Source of the DNA: Betaproteobacteria bacterium
GTDB taxonomy: Bacteria; Pseudomonadota; Gammaproteobacteria; Burkholderiales; SG8-39
DNA length: 64,000 nucleotides
Direction of reading: 5' to 3'
Assembly (NCBI GenBank): GCA_016195915.1
Contig: JACPYS010000006.1
Coordinates: 1 to 64,000, forward strand
Shown: positions 53,872-63,889 of the stretch, piece after piece
How positions within the stretch are numbered: position 1 is the stretch's first letter
Layout of the letters: each line of letters opens with the position of its first letter
Translations under genes and position numbers: made by a program
Notes under the pieces: model-generated
What the model saw: only the letters and a program-made list of their open reading frames with translations
Told to the model about the DNA's origin: nothing
Database searches by the model: none

Positions 53872-55401
53872 TTACAGCACTTCGGCAGCGTGGTCTGCGA
53901 GGCGCGAACGTTCGCCGCGGGTGAGTGTCAGGTGGCCCGAATGCGACCAGTCCTTGAATCGGTCCACGACATAGGTCAGCCCCGAACTTCCCTCGGTCAG
54001 GTAGGGCGTGTCGATCTGCGCAATGTTACCCAGGCACACCACCTTGGTTCCCGGGCCGGCGCGCGTGATCAGCGTCTTCATCTGCTTGGGCGTCAGATTC
54101 TGCGCCTCATCGATGATGAGGAACTTGCTGATGAAGGTGCGGCCGCGCATGAAGTTGAGCGACTTGATGCGGATGCGCGAGCGCACCAGGTCGCGCGTCG
54201 CCGCGCGGCCCCATTCGCCTCCCGATGCATCGGTCGCGTTGAGCACGTCGAGATTGTCCTCGAGCGCGCCCATCCAGGGCGTCATCTTTTCCTCCTCGGT
54301 ACCGGGCAGGAAGCCGATGTCCTCGCCCAGCGGGACCGTGACGCGCGTGACGATGATTTCGTTGTAGCGTTTCTCGTCGAGCACCTGCGTGAGCGCCGCG
54401 GCGAGCGTCATCAGCGTCTTGCCGGTGCCCGCCTGGCCCGCGAGCGTGATGAAATCGACCGACGGATTCATCAGCAGGTTGAGCGCGAAGTTCTGCTCCC
54501 GGTTGCGCGCGTTGATGCCCCACACGCTGTTTTTCGCGTGGCTGTAGTCGCGCAGTGTTTCGAGCACCGCGATGCGGCCCGAGATCTCCTTCACCAGCGC
54601 GTACAGCGGCCGGTCGCCCGACTCGTCGTAGACGAATTCGTTCAGGTGCAGTTGCGGCACCAGCGGCCCGCGCACGCGGTAATAGGTGTGGCCGTCCTTC
54701 TTCCACGATTCCATGTCCTTGCCGTGCGTGTCCCAGAAGTCCGTGCCGAGCCGGCGCGCACCCGTATACAGCAGGTCAGTGTCCTCCAGGACCTTGTCGT
54801 TGTAGTAATCCTCGGCGGCGAGACCCAGCGCACGGGCCTTGATCCGCATGTTGATGTCCTTCGAAACCAGGATCACCTGGCGCTGCGGCTCGCGCCCCTG
54901 CAGATGGCGCACCACCGACAGGATCTGGTTGTCCGTCTTGCCTATCGCGAGGGTTGCAGGCAGTTCGCCGTTGACCGCTTCCGTCTGCAGGAACAGGCGC
55001 CCGGCCGGCGCTTCGCCGGCCCGTGGCGTGAGCGCGATGCCCGCCCGGATATCGGCTGCGGTGCTGCCCGCCACACTCGAAACGATCTCGTCGAGAAACC
55101 GGCTTGCCTGGCGCGCATTGCGGGCGACGTCGGACAGTCCCTTCTTGTTCGAATCGAGTTCCTCCAGCGTGCCGATCGGCAGGAACACGTCATGCTCCTC
55201 GAAACGGAACAGGCTGGTGGGATCGTGCATCAGGACATTGGTGTCCAGCACGAAGAGTTTTGCCAGGGTTTTCGCGGATTTCCTGGAACGGGATCGCCTG
55301 GTCATGTGCGCGGAGGAGGGCGGGGCGGAAGGCTCGACGGCGTCTTCGGATGCGGCGTCCGCAGGATCGGAATCGAGCGGGCGGTCAGAGGGTCTTAACA
55401 A
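53872..55401 (-). CDS. PhoH-family protein with N-terminal PIN domain (PhoH2 type)
   Basis: The 509-residue protein has a low-complexity start, a PIN ribonuclease domain ('KLFVLDTNVLMHDPTSLFRF') and a PhoH ATPase domain with Walker A 'AGQAGTGKTLMTLAA' (~322) and Walker B 'FLIIDEAQNLT'. PIN-PhoH proteins act as RNA helicase-nucleases in some bacteria. The TTG start at 55401 is favoured by an AGGAGG nine bases before it; it overlaps the end of bcp by 17 bases. An ATG at 55305 lacks a ribosome binding site. Confidence 0.9.
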   Translation of the reverse strand: MLRPSDRPLDSDPADAASEDAVEPSAPPSSAHMTRRSRSRKSAKTLAKLFVLDTNVLMHDPTSLFRFEEHDVFLPIGTLEELDSNKKGLSDVARNARQASRFLDEIVSSVAGSTAADIRAGIALTPRAGEAPAGRLFLQTEAVNGELPATLAIGKTDNQILSVVRHLQGREPQRQVILVSKDINMRIKARALGLAAEDYYNDKVLEDTDLLYTGARRLGTDFWDTHGKDMESWKKDGHTYYRVRGPLVPQLHLNEFVYDESGDRPLYALVKEISGRIAVLETLRDYSHAKNSVWGINARNREQNFALNLLMNPSVDFITLAGQAGTGKTLMTLAAALTQVLDEKRYNEIIVTRVTVPLGEDIGFLPGTEEEKMTPWMGALEDNLDVLNATDASGGEWGRAATRDLVRSRIRIKSLNFMRGRTFISKFLIIDEAQNLTPKQMKTLITRAGPGTKVVCLGNIAQIDTPYLTEGSSGLTYVVDRFKDWSHSGHLTLTRGERSRLADHAAEVL

Positions 55402-55840
55402 AATCGAGTACCTCCTCTACATGGCCGGGGACCTTCACGCCGCGCCACTCGCGCGCCAGCACGCCCTTGCCATCGATGACGAACGTGCTGCGCTCGATGC
55501 CGCGGACTTTCTTGCCGTACATGCTTTTCATTTTGATCACGCCGAACTGGCCGCACACGAACTCTTCCGTGTCAGAGAGCAGATCGAAGGGAAATCCCAG
55601 CTTCGACTTGAACCCTTCGTGCGAGCGCACCGTGTCGCGCGAAATGCCGAACACCTCGCAGCCGGCAGCGCGAAAATCCGGGTGCAGGTCGCGGAAGCGC
55701 ATGCCTTCCGTGGTGCAACCGGGCGTGTTGTCCTTCGGGTAGAAATAAAGCACCAGCTTCTTGCCGCGCTGGTCCGAGAGCTTGAACGCGGCGCCGCCGG
55801 TGGAGGGAAGGGAGAAGTCCTTGACGGGTCTATTCGGCAT
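55385..55840 (-). CDS. bcp: Bcp/PrxQ thiol peroxidase
   Basis: The 151-residue peroxiredoxin reduces hydroperoxides with thioredoxin. The peroxidatic cysteine lies in 'YPKDNTPGCTTEGMRFRDL'. The usual resolving Cys five residues later is absent; Cys61 in 'RAAGCEVFGISRD' or Cys91 ('EEFVCGQFGV') may serve. It is the first gene of a bcp-phoH unit. Confidence 0.93.
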   Translation of the reverse strand: MPNRPVKDFSLPSTGGAAFKLSDQRGKKLVLYFYPKDNTPGCTTEGMRFRDLHPDFRAAGCEVFGISRDTVRSHEGFKSKLGFPFDLLSDTEEFVCGQFGVIKMKSMYGKKVRGIERSTFVIDGKGVLAREWRGVKVPGHVEEVLDFVKTL

Positions 55841-56089
55841 CCCTGGGGCGTGGAGTGCTAAAACACCTTCTCAAAAAACCGCCGTAACGCCTTCATTGAA
55901 CATAACTTTTATTTCGAGCGCAAGCGCTATTTTTTCGCGCACGTGGGAGAAATATAAAGCCATGAATTAAAAGAAGTTTCATCATCAACCCGGTTGACAG
56001 GTGATCCCATCAGCTGAAACCACGGTGCGGAACGGGCAGCGCCACCGCGGGGCTGGTTGGAGGGTGCGGCGTCGGCGTTTGCCTAGGCT
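55841..56089. other. intergenic region, partly AT-rich
   Basis: This 249-base gap contains the upstream region of bcp and an unusually AT-rich stretch (about 55900-55990). A TTGACA at 55993 has no matching -10. The GAGCGCAAGCGCT imperfect palindrome at 55915 is the only visible structure. No gene is supported. Confidence 0.5.
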
Positions 56090-56461
56090 CTAGGAACGCG
56101 CGACGAGCGCAACGCCAACAATGATCACGCCGATGCCCAGCATGCGCATCGGCGTAACCGCTTCGCCAAGCAGCCACCAGGCGAGCGCCGCGTTCAGCGC
56201 AAACCCGATCGAGAGCATCGGATAGGCCACGCTCACCTCCATGCGGGTGAGCCCGAGGATCCACACCACGAGGCTCACCGCGTAACATCCGGTGCCGGCG
56301 AGGATGCGTGGCTCAAGCGCGAAGCGGAGAGTCGCGGCGAAAATCGCGTCGGAGTCGAGCGCAACCGGGCCGATCACGTTTGCTCCTGCCTTGAGCAACA
56401 GCTGCGCGCAGGTGCCGAGCAGGATAGCCACCAGGATCAGGCCGAAGCTCGCGCCCGCCAT
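56090..56461 (-). CDS. EamA/SMR-type small membrane transporter
   Basis: The 123-residue protein has four hydrophobic helices ('FGLILVAILLGTCAQLLLKA', 'VSVAYPMLSIGFALNAALAW', 'MLGIGVIIVGVALVA') like half-size DMT transporters of the ArnE/F or EmrE class. The substrate is unknown. The ATG at 56461 begins two bases after the stop of the Mth938-like gene; the track's long extension runs across it and is rejected. Confidence 0.8.
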   Translation of the reverse strand: MAGASFGLILVAILLGTCAQLLLKAGANVIGPVALDSDAIFAATLRFALEPRILAGTGCYAVSLVVWILGLTRMEVSVAYPMLSIGFALNAALAWWLLGEAVTPMRMLGIGVIIVGVALVARS

Positions 56462-56463
56462 CG

Positions 56464-56868
56464 TCAGTCGAACAGCAGGGCCGCGGCGACCTTGCGCGAT
56501 TCGGCCATCAGGATGTTGTAAGTGCGGCAGGCCGCATGGAGATCCATCACCTCCAGTCCGATACGCGCTGCGGCGAGCGGTTGCGTCAGGCGCGGGTGCG
56601 GAAAACGCAGCCGGCTGCCCGTTCCCAGCAACACCACCTCGAGCGGCAGCCGCGCGAGCGCTTCGAAGTCCTCCGGCGTGAGCTGCTCGAATCCGGCGGC
56701 GCTCCATGGAAGGATGCGCTCGGGCATCACGATCATGTTGGTTGCGTGCCGCGCGCCGTTCACGAACACGCAGCCCTGCGCGTAGCCCGTGAATGCATTG
56801 CGGCCGCCGGAATCGTCGAGATTGAATTTCAAGGCGGAAAATTCGCGTTCGGTGGTACTTGGTGGCAA
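56464..56868 (-). CDS. Mth938-like / DUF498 domain protein
   Basis: The 134-residue protein reads '[19 protein letters not shown]', '[18 protein letters not shown]' and '[20 protein letters not shown]', the Mth938/NDUFAF3-like fold. Function in bacteria is unknown. The start is uncertain: TTG at 56868 or TTG at 56832 (reading LKFNLDD), the latter closer to typical family starts. A TAGAAT sequence just upstream could be its -10. It is divergent from the aminotransferase gene. Confidence 0.78.
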   Translation of the reverse strand: MPPSTTEREFSALKFNLDDSGGRNAFTGYAQGCVFVNGARHATNMIVMPERILPWSAAGFEQLTPEDFEALARLPLEVVLLGTGSRLRFPHPRLTQPLAAARIGLEVMDLHAACRTYNILMAESRKVAAALLFD

Positions 56869-56924
56869 AGGCGGGGTCGCGTAAAATTCTATCCTTTTTT
56901 CGCCCCTCTTCTGCCGACGCGAGC

Positions 56925-58109
56925 ATGCGCGAGTTTTCCCGTATCAAACGCCTTCCGCCGTACGTGTTTAACGTCACTGCCGAGTTGAAGATGGTGGCGC
57001 GTCGCCGCGGAGAGGACATCATCGACCTGTCGATGGGAAATCCCGACGGTCCGACGCCCAAGCACATCGTTGACAAGCTGGTCGAGGCTGCGCAGCGACT
57101 GGACACGCATGGCTATTCCGTTTCCAAGGGCATCCCGCGCCTGCGGCGGGCGATCTGCGACTGGTACCAGCGCCGCTACGGCGTCGAGTTCGATCCCGAG
57201 CGCGAGGCCATCGTCACCATCGGCTCCAAGGAAGGCCTCGCGCACCTGATGCTCGCGACGCTCGAGCGCGGCGACACGGTGCTGGTGCCCAATCCGTCCT
57301 ATCCGATCCACATCTACGGCGCGATCATCGCCGGCGGCGACATCCGCTCGGTGCGCATGACGCCCAACGTGGATTTCTTCGCGGAAACCGAGCGCGCGAT
57401 CCGCGAGATGATCCCCAAGCCGAAGATGCTGATCCTGGGCTTTCCTTCGAACCCGACGGCCAAATGCGTCGACCTGCCGTTTTTCGAGCGCGTCGTCGCG
57501 CTCGCACGCGAGCATGACATCCTGGTGGTGCACGACCTCGCCTACGCCGACATCACCTTCGACGGCTATCGCGCGCCGTCCATCATGGAGGTGCCCGGAG
57601 CTCGAGAGGTGGCGGTGGAGTTCTTCACCATGTCCAAGAGCTACAACATGGCGGGCTGGCGCATCGGTTTCATGGTCGGCAACAGGGACCTGGTGCACGC
57701 TCTGGCGCGCATCAAGAGCTACCACGACTACGGCACCTTCGCGCCGCTACAGATCGCCTCGATCATCGCCCTGGACGGACCGCAGGAGTGCGTGGAGGAG
57801 ATCCGCCAGACCTACCAGAAGCGGCGCGACGTGATGGCCAGGGGCCTGCACGAGGCCGGCTGGATGGTCGAGGTGCCGAAGGCCTCGATGTACATCTGGG
57901 CGAAGATTCCCGATGCCTATGCCGCGCTCGGCTCGCTCGAGTTCGCCAAGAAGCTGCTCGCCGATGCGAAGGTCGCGGTGTCGCCCGGCGTCGGCTTCGG
58001 CGACTACGGCGACGATCACGTGCGCATCGCCCTGATCGAAAACGAGCACCGGCTGCGCCAGGCGCTGCGCGGCGTAAAGGACATGTTCAAGAAAGACGGC
58101 CTGCTATGA
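56925..58109 (+). CDS. alaC: AlaC-type alanine/glutamate-pyruvate aminotransferase
   Basis: The 394-residue class I aminotransferase has the PLP-lysine motif '[20 protein letters not shown]' and '[20 protein letters not shown]'. It matches the AlaC group that lies before homoserine dehydrogenase in many betaproteobacteria. The ATG at 56925 ([13 protein letters not shown]) is chosen over the track start. It overlaps hom by four bases (ATGA). Confidence 0.9.
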   Translation: MREFSRIKRLPPYVFNVTAELKMVARRRGEDIIDLSMGNPDGPTPKHIVDKLVEAAQRLDTHGYSVSKGIPRLRRAICDWYQRRYGVEFDPEREAIVTIGSKEGLAHLMLATLERGDTVLVPNPSYPIHIYGAIIAGGDIRSVRMTPNVDFFAETERAIREMIPKPKMLILGFPSNPTAKCVDLPFFERVVALAREHDILVVHDLAYADITFDGYRAPSIMEVPGAREVAVEFFTMSKSYNMAGWRIGFMVGNRDLVHALARIKSYHDYGTFAPLQIASIIALDGPQECVEEIRQTYQKRRDVMARGLHEAGWMVEVPKASMYIWAKIPDAYAALGSLEFAKKLLADAKVAVSPGVGFGDYGDDHVRIALIENEHRLRQALRGVKDMFKKDGLL

Positions 58110-59416
58110 AGCCCATACGCGTAGGCCTGCTCGGCATCGGCACGGTCGGTGGCGGCACCTGGGAGGTGCTGCGCCGCAATGCCGACGAGATCCAGCGGCG
58201 CGCCGGGCGCGCAATCGAGATCACGGTGGTGGCGGACAAGGCCGTCGCGCATGCGCGCAAGATCGTCGGCAGGCGCGCGCGCGTCACGCCGGACGCGTTC
58301 GAGGTGGTGCGAGGACCGGACGTGGACATCGTGGTTGAATTGATCGGTGGCGATACGGTGGCGAAGGAACTGGTGCTGGAAGCGATCCGCAACGGCAAGC
58401 ATGTCGTCACGGCGAACAAGGCACTGCTCGCGACACACGGCAATGAGATCTTCAAGGCGGCGCAGAAAAAGAGCGTGATGGTCGCGTTCGAGGCGGCGGT
58501 GGCCGGCGGCATCCCGATCATCAAGGCGCTGCGCGAAGGGCTCGCGGCGAACCGCATCGAATGGATCGCCGGCATCATCAACGGGACATCGAACTTCATC
58601 CTGTCCGAGATGCGCGACAAGGGCTTGCCCTTCGCCGCGGTGCTGAAGCAAGCGCAGCAGCGCGGGTACGCCGAGGCCGACCCGAGCTTCGACATCGAAG
58701 GCGTGGATGCCGCGCACAAGCTGACGATCATGAGCGCGATCGCGTTCGGCATTCCGATGCAGCTCGGCAAGGCCTACACCGAGGGCGTCTCGAGACTCAC
58801 CCAGGAGGACATCCGCTACGCGGAGGAACTCGGCTATCGCATCAAGCTCCTCGGCATCACGAAGCGCGCGAAGCATGGCATCGAGCTGCGCGTGCATCCG
58901 ACGCTGGTGCCCACGCGCCGGCTGATCGCCAACGTGGAAGGAGTGATGAATGCCATCCTCGTGAAAGGCGATGCGGTCGGGACAACGATGTACTACGGGG
59001 CCGGAGCCGGCAGCCTGCCCACGGCGAGCGCCGTGGTGGCGGACCTGATCGACGTGACGCGCCTGATTACCGCGGACCCGGAACATCGCGTGCCGCACCT
59101 GGCGTTCCAGCCCGACCGCCTGTCCGACATTCCCATCCTGCCGATGGGCGAAGTCGAAACGTCGTACTACCTGCGCATGCAAGTGCTCGACCGGCCGGGT
59201 GTGCTGGCGGACATTGCGCGCATCCTTGCCGACGGTTCGATCTCGATCGACGCGATGGTGCAGAAGGAGCCCGGCGAGGGCGAGCAGCGCGTCGATATCG
59301 TGATGCTCACCCACCGCGCGCTGGAAAAAAACGTCAACGCGGCGATGAAGAAGATCGAAAAGCTCGCTACCGTCGTGGGCAAGGTGACGCGCATACGCCT
59401 GGAGGAACTGCTGTAA
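58106..59416 (+). CDS. hom: homoserine dehydrogenase
   Basis: Reduces aspartate semialdehyde to homoserine for threonine and methionine. The 436-residue protein has the NAD(P) motif '[17 protein letters not shown]', the catalytic region '[14 protein letters not shown]', '[19 protein letters not shown]' and a C-terminal ACT domain ('[20 protein letters not shown]'), indicating feedback control by an amino acid. The true start at 58106 is inside the track's longer ORF. thrC lies 3.1 kb further on, after an inserted cassette. Confidence 0.96.
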   Translation: MKPIRVGLLGIGTVGGGTWEVLRRNADEIQRRAGRAIEITVVADKAVAHARKIVGRRARVTPDAFEVVRGPDVDIVVELIGGDTVAKELVLEAIRNGKHVVTANKALLATHGNEIFKAAQKKSVMVAFEAAVAGGIPIIKALREGLAANRIEWIAGIINGTSNFILSEMRDKGLPFAAVLKQAQQRGYAEADPSFDIEGVDAAHKLTIMSAIAFGIPMQLGKAYTEGVSRLTQEDIRYAEELGYRIKLLGITKRAKHGIELRVHPTLVPTRRLIANVEGVMNAILVKGDAVGTTMYYGAGAGSLPTASAVVADLIDVTRLITADPEHRVPHLAFQPDRLSDIPILPMGEVETSYYLRMQVLDRPGVLADIARILADGSISIDAMVQKEPGEGEQRVDIVMLTHRALEKNVNAAMKKIEKLATVVGKVTRIRLEELL

Positions 59417-59436
59417 GGGCTTATACTTCCTGCGCC

Positions 59437-60786
59437 ATGAACCAGAAAGAACAATCCGAGTTTCTCAAGCGCTTCCACAATTCGCTTCCGCCCGAGGACG
59501 ATGCGGAGGTGCGCTCGAAGTCGTTCAGCGAGCGCTACGTGAAGGATCTGCATACCAGCGAAGGTCGCGATCCGATCGGCGAACTCGCGCAAAGCATCAG
59601 CTTTCAGGATAGTGCGGCTTCGTTTCTCTTTACAGGACATCGCGGCGTCGGAAAGACCACGGAACTCAAACGGCTCGCGCGATTGCTCGAGGATGACTTC
59701 GGCTGTACCGCGATACTGGTTGATATGCTTGGTTACGTACAGGAGGCCGAGCCGATCACGGTCGGGGACCTGCTTGCGTCGCTGGTCGGCGCGTTCTCGG
59801 ATCAGTTCGAACTTCGCTATGGAACCGACGCGCGCGCGGAGTCGTATTGGGAACGCCTGCGCAATTTTCTTGTCTCCGAGGTGCAGATTGACACGGTGAC
59901 CGCCTCCGCGGGGCTTCCGGCGCTTTCGAAGGAACAGCTCGGGAAGGTTGACATCAAGCTGGCGCTGAAGACCAATCCGACCTTCAAACAGCAATTGCAG
60001 AAGGCGCTTGACGGTTCGCTGGAGAAGTTTGTCCGACAGGCGCGGCAATACGTCGATGACGTTGTGGGACAGATCAGATTGATAGAGGGGGATTCCGCGC
60101 GCAAGGTGGTTCTGCTGGTGGATTCGCTAGAGAAGCTTCGCGGCTCGGGCGAACGGGCACGCGAGATGTACGAGAGCATCCGAGCCACGTTCGACGGCAA
60201 TGCGGCGAATCTTCGCCTCAATACAATCCATGTCGTGTATTCCGTTCCACCGTTCCTGCCGATTCTGGCCGCGGGCGTTGCAAATGCTTACGGCGGCGGA
60301 TTGTGCGGTCTTCCGCAGGTAAAAGTGTTCCGGACCCCCGACGAAATGAATCGGGGGCGGCAACCGCACCAACCGGGGCTAGATCAATTGCGCAATGTCG
60401 TGGAACGGCGGTTTCCGGAATGGAAAAAGGTTTTTTCCGAAACACAACTCAATCGCCTGGCGATGAACTCCGGTGGAAATTTGCGAATCTACTTCGCGCT
60501 GGTTCGGCGGGTCCTGGTGAAAGCGGCGCGAGTCCCGTTGCCGCTTGCCGGCGACACGTTGCTGGAGTACGCGGAGAACGACATGCGGGCCGAGATGCCG
60601 TTGAGCGAAGAAGATCGCACGTGGCTGCGGCGGATCGTCGAGACGCATGGCATGGGGCTCGACCGGGAAGAAAACGTGGTGACGCTTGCGCGGCTGTTCG
60701 ACGGACATCTCGTTCTCGACTACCGGAACGGCAAGCCGTGGTATGACGTACTTCCGCTGCTGCATCCGCTGCTCGGCGGGAGATAG
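59437..60786 (+). CDS. AAA-type P-loop ATPase of unknown function, inserted between hom and thrC
   Basis: The 449-residue protein has Walker A 'FTGHRGVGKTTELKRLA' (~66-73) and Walker B 'KVVLLVDSLEKLRG' (~223-230), resembling the ATPase cores of STAND/KAP-like proteins. A helical tail follows ('LNRLAMNSGGNLRIYFALVR'). No other domain is recognised. It starts 20 bases after hom and is followed after 32 bases by a TPR protein with which it probably acts. Codon use and GC resemble the neighbours, so if acquired it is not recent. Confidence 0.78.
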   Translation: MNQKEQSEFLKRFHNSLPPEDDAEVRSKSFSERYVKDLHTSEGRDPIGELAQSISFQDSAASFLFTGHRGVGKTTELKRLARLLEDDFGCTAILVDMLGYVQEAEPITVGDLLASLVGAFSDQFELRYGTDARAESYWERLRNFLVSEVQIDTVTASAGLPALSKEQLGKVDIKLALKTNPTFKQQLQKALDGSLEKFVRQARQYVDDVVGQIRLIEGDSARKVVLLVDSLEKLRGSGERAREMYESIRATFDGNAANLRLNTIHVVYSVPPFLPILAAGVANAYGGGLCGLPQVKVFRTPDEMNRGRQPHQPGLDQLRNVVERRFPEWKKVFSETQLNRLAMNSGGNLRIYFALVRRVLVKAARVPLPLAGDTLLEYAENDMRAEMPLSEEDRTWLRRIVETHGMGLDREENVVTLARLFDGHLVLDYRNGKPWYDVLPLLHPLLGGR

Positions 60787-60818
60787 CGTGGCCGGACGGA
60801 GATCCGGGAGGCATTCTG

Positions 60819-62484
60819 GTGGGCGCGCACGAAAGCGTTAACGAGGACATCTGGACGGAGTTGCGAGTCCGTCTCGACTGGCAGCCCGGTTTCTCGTTTA
60901 TTCCGCTTTATGCTGACGATCAGGAGTCGGTCGCGGAGCTTCTCTCGCGTGCGAGAGATGTTTTGCAGCTGCGGGCGAAGACCGTGGAGCACCTCGCGCC
61001 ATCAAATCCCGACGGGCTCGCCGAAGCCGTTATCAATGCTGTGCTGAATGCCGAAAGCCTGCACGCGCGGATGGGCGCGCCCTTGTGGGTCGAGCTGCAA
61101 CGCAATCCCTCCGATGCGGCATGGAATACGGCGCGCGAGCAACTGCTCGCACGCCTGAACGAACGACGCTCGGCGCTGGCGCTATCCTGCCCCCGTATGC
61201 TGGTATTGGTATTTCCGACCGCGTACGCAAGAACGCTGCCCGCAGTTGCACCAGACCTCTGGAGCGTGCGGAGCTACAGTGGATTTCTGAAACCCGTGCG
61301 GCGCGAGCGCGAGACCGTGCTGCGTGACCGGGCAGGTCGAACCCCGGATTCCGCGGTCGCGAGGACAGAATTGAGCGCTTCCGTCAACGTCCTGCTGAAT
61401 GAATGGCGCAGATTGACCGTGAATCCCGACGTGCGCCGCGTTTCGCCGAAACCCGGCTTCGAACTCGTTTCGGCCCTGCTTGAGGGCGACCACGTTGTTT
61501 TGGCGAGCGGCGTCGCGCGCGAGGCGGCGGATCTGGCCTCGCGGCGGATGGAGGTTCTTGGCGAGTCCGTCGAGCGCCTGCGTGACACGATGGCAGCGCA
61601 GGTTTTGCTGTCGGAAATCGAAACAGCCCTCGGATCGGCCTCGAAACCACGGAATCACGCCTCTCACGCGGTTGTGCTTTCGAGGCGAATACGCGAATTG
61701 GCGAGCGACACGCCGGAGAGCCTGCGCGATCTGTCGGTGTCGTTGGAAAGGCTCGGGGATGCGGAGCAAGAAGGCGGGCGGCTGGAGGCGGCGCTGGAGG
61801 CGTATCGGGAAAGCCTGGAGCTATCGCGCCAACTGCGAGCGAGTCTGGGGGACACACCGCAGAGCCTGCGCGATCTGTCGTTGTCGTTGAACAGGCTCGG
61901 GGATGCGGAGCGAGAAGGGCGGGCGGCTGGAGGCGGCGCTGGAGGCGTATCGGGAAAGCGTCGATCTGTCGCGCCAACTGCGAGCGAGTCTGGGGGACAC
62001 ACCGCAGAGCCTGCGCGATCTGTCGTTGTCGTTGAACAGGCTCGGGGATGCGGAGCGAGAAGGCGGACGGCTCGAGGCAGCTCTGGAGGCGTATCGGGAG
62101 GATCTTGAGCTATCGCGCCAACTGCGAGCGAGTGTGGGGGACACGCCGCAGAGCCTGCGCGATCTGTCGGTGTCGTTGAGCAACCTCGGGGATGCGGAGC
62201 AAGAAGGCGGGCGGCTGGAGGCGGCGCTGGAGGCGTATCGGGAAAGCCTGGAGCTATCGCGCCAACTGCGAGCGAGTCTGGGGGACACTCGGCAAACGCT
62301 GATGGATTTCCTTTCGTGCCTGCGGCGAATCGCGGTGGCGAGCCGGGCGGCTCGTCGCAATCAGGACGCGGATGCGTTCGAGCGAGAACTCTCGAGTATT
62401 TCAAAGTCGGTCGAAGATCAAGTTCGTGCGCGAAGCGGATTGGTTTCTCCGGGCGGAATGGCTTCGGACGCGGTGCCACGGTGA
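60819..62484 (+). pseudogene. TPR-repeat partner of the AAA ATPase, broken by a one-base frameshift
   Basis: The ORF track splits this gene into 60819-62108 and 61903-62484. The two frames join if one G is removed from GGG at 61917-61919: other repeat units have GAAGGCGGG, this one GAAGGGCGGG. The repaired protein would be ~554 residues: a unique N-terminal domain (~1-300, 'LALSCPRMLVLVFPTAYART') and four 48-residue TPR units 'LRDLSVSLERLGDAEQEGGR'. A GGGAGG ribosome binding site precedes the GTG at 60819. The truncated frame ends in an out-of-frame tail 'GGVSGGS'. Error in the sequence cannot be excluded. Confidence 0.8.
61718..62294 (+). repeat. four near-identical 144-base TPR-coding repeats
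   Basis: The marker GAGCCTGCGCGATCTGTCG begins at 61718, 61862, 62007 and 62151. The spacings are 144, 145 and 144 bases, so the second unit has one extra base. The units are so similar that recombination between them can change copy number or repair the frameshift. Confidence 0.93.
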
Positions 62485-62491
62485 TTTCGGC

Positions 62492-63889
62492 ATGAAATAC
62501 GTTTCCACCCGGGGCGGCGCGCAGCATCAGCGGTTTACCGACATTCTTCTGGAAGGCCTCGCTCCGGATGGAGGCTTGTATGTTCCCGAAGCGTATCCTC
62601 GCGCCGACCTCGAGGCGTGGCGCGACCTAGGCTACGGCGCGCTCGCTTTCGAAATTCTTCACTTGTTCGCCGACGACATTCCGTCCGACGAATTGCGTGC
62701 GCTTACGAGCTTGGCGTATACGAAAGAAGTGTTCGGCACCGACGAAGTCGTGCCACTGAGGACGCTCGAGCCCGGGCTGCACCTGCTCGCTCTGTCGAAC
62801 GGACCGACGCTTGCGTTCAAGGACATGGCGATGCAAATGCTCGGCCACCTGTTCGAGTACGTGCTTGCGAAGCGGGGTCAAGTGCTCAACATCCTCGGCG
62901 CCACTTCCGGGGATACCGGCTCGGCCGCCGAATACGCGATGCGCGGCAAGAAGGGCATCCGCGTCTTCATGCTCTCGCCGCGGGGTCGAATGAGCGCGTT
63001 CCAACGCGCGCAGATGTACTCGTTGCAGGACGCAAACATCTTCAATCTCGAGGTGAATGGCGTGTTCGACGACTGCCAGGACATCGTGAAGACCGTGAAC
63101 GCCGACGCAACCTTCAAGGCACGATTCCGGATCGGGGCGGTGAATTCCATCAACTGGGCGCGGGTCGCCGCACAGATCGTGTATTACTTCTGGGGCTATT
63201 TCCGTGTAACGCGATCAAACGCGGAGCAGGTGTCATTCGCGGTCCCTTCCGGGAATTTTGGCAATATCCACGCCGGCTACGTCGCGCGCTGCATGGGGCT
63301 GCCGATCAAGCGGTTGATTCTCGCCACCAATGAAAACGACGTGCTCGACGAGTTTTTCCGCACCGGGCGCTACCGCGTGCGCGGAAGTACCGAGGTGAAG
63401 GCGACCTCGAGCCCGTCCATGGACATTTCCAAAGCCTCGAACTTCGAGCGCTACGTGTTCGACCTGACGGGCCGCGATCCGGCGCGGTTGAAGGAGTTGT
63501 GGCGGCGGCTTGACCGGGAAGGGATCATCGATCTCTCCGGCACAGCGGAGTTCACGCGCGTGCCCGCCACCGGCTTCGTCTCAGGCTCGAGCACCCACGC
63601 GGACCGGATCGCGACCATCCGCCGCGTATTCGAGCGCTACGGGCGCTTGGTGGATACGCATACCGCGGACGGCGTCAAGGTCTGCCTGGAATTCCGGGAA
63701 CCGGGCGTGCCGCTGATCTGCCTCGAAACCGCCCAACCCGCGAAATTCGCGGAGGCGATCCGCGAGTCGCTCGGGCGCGAGCCCGAGCGGCCGGGAGGAT
63801 ACGAGGATCTGGAACGGCGGCCCGAGCGCTTCGAGGTGATCGAGCCGGACGCCGAGTCGGTGAAGCGCTACATCGTCGCGCACTGCTGA
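62492..63889 (+). CDS. thrC: threonine synthase
   Basis: Converts O-phosphohomoserine to threonine with PLP. The 465-residue protein begins 'MKYVSTRGGAQHQRFTDILL', has the PLP lysine in 'GPTLAFKDMAMQML' and the phosphate-binding 'ILGATSGDTGSAAEYAM'. The start at 62492 is preferred to the track's 62372. The ATG lies seven bases after the stop of the TPR reading frame. Confidence 0.97.
   Translation: MKYVSTRGGAQHQRFTDILLEGLAPDGGLYVPEAYPRADLEAWRDLGYGALAFEILHLFADDIPSDELRALTSLAYTKEVFGTDEVVPLRTLEPGLHLLALSNGPTLAFKDMAMQMLGHLFEYVLAKRGQVLNILGATSGDTGSAAEYAMRGKKGIRVFMLSPRGRMSAFQRAQMYSLQDANIFNLEVNGVFDDCQDIVKTVNADATFKARFRIGAVNSINWARVAAQIVYYFWGYFRVTRSNAEQVSFAVPSGNFGNIHAGYVARCMGLPIKRLILATNENDVLDEFFRTGRYRVRGSTEVKATSSPSMDISKASNFERYVFDLTGRDPARLKELWRRLDREGIIDLSGTAEFTRVPATGFVSGSSTHADRIATIRRVFERYGRLVDTHTADGVKVCLEFREPGVPLICLETAQPAKFAEAIRESLGREPERPGGYEDLERRPERFEVIEPDAESVKRYIVAHC

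Noticed and set aside
61718-62294. CRISPR-like array
   Set aside because: The regular repeats are 144 bases, contiguous and protein-coding (TPR units) without spacers; no cas genes are present.
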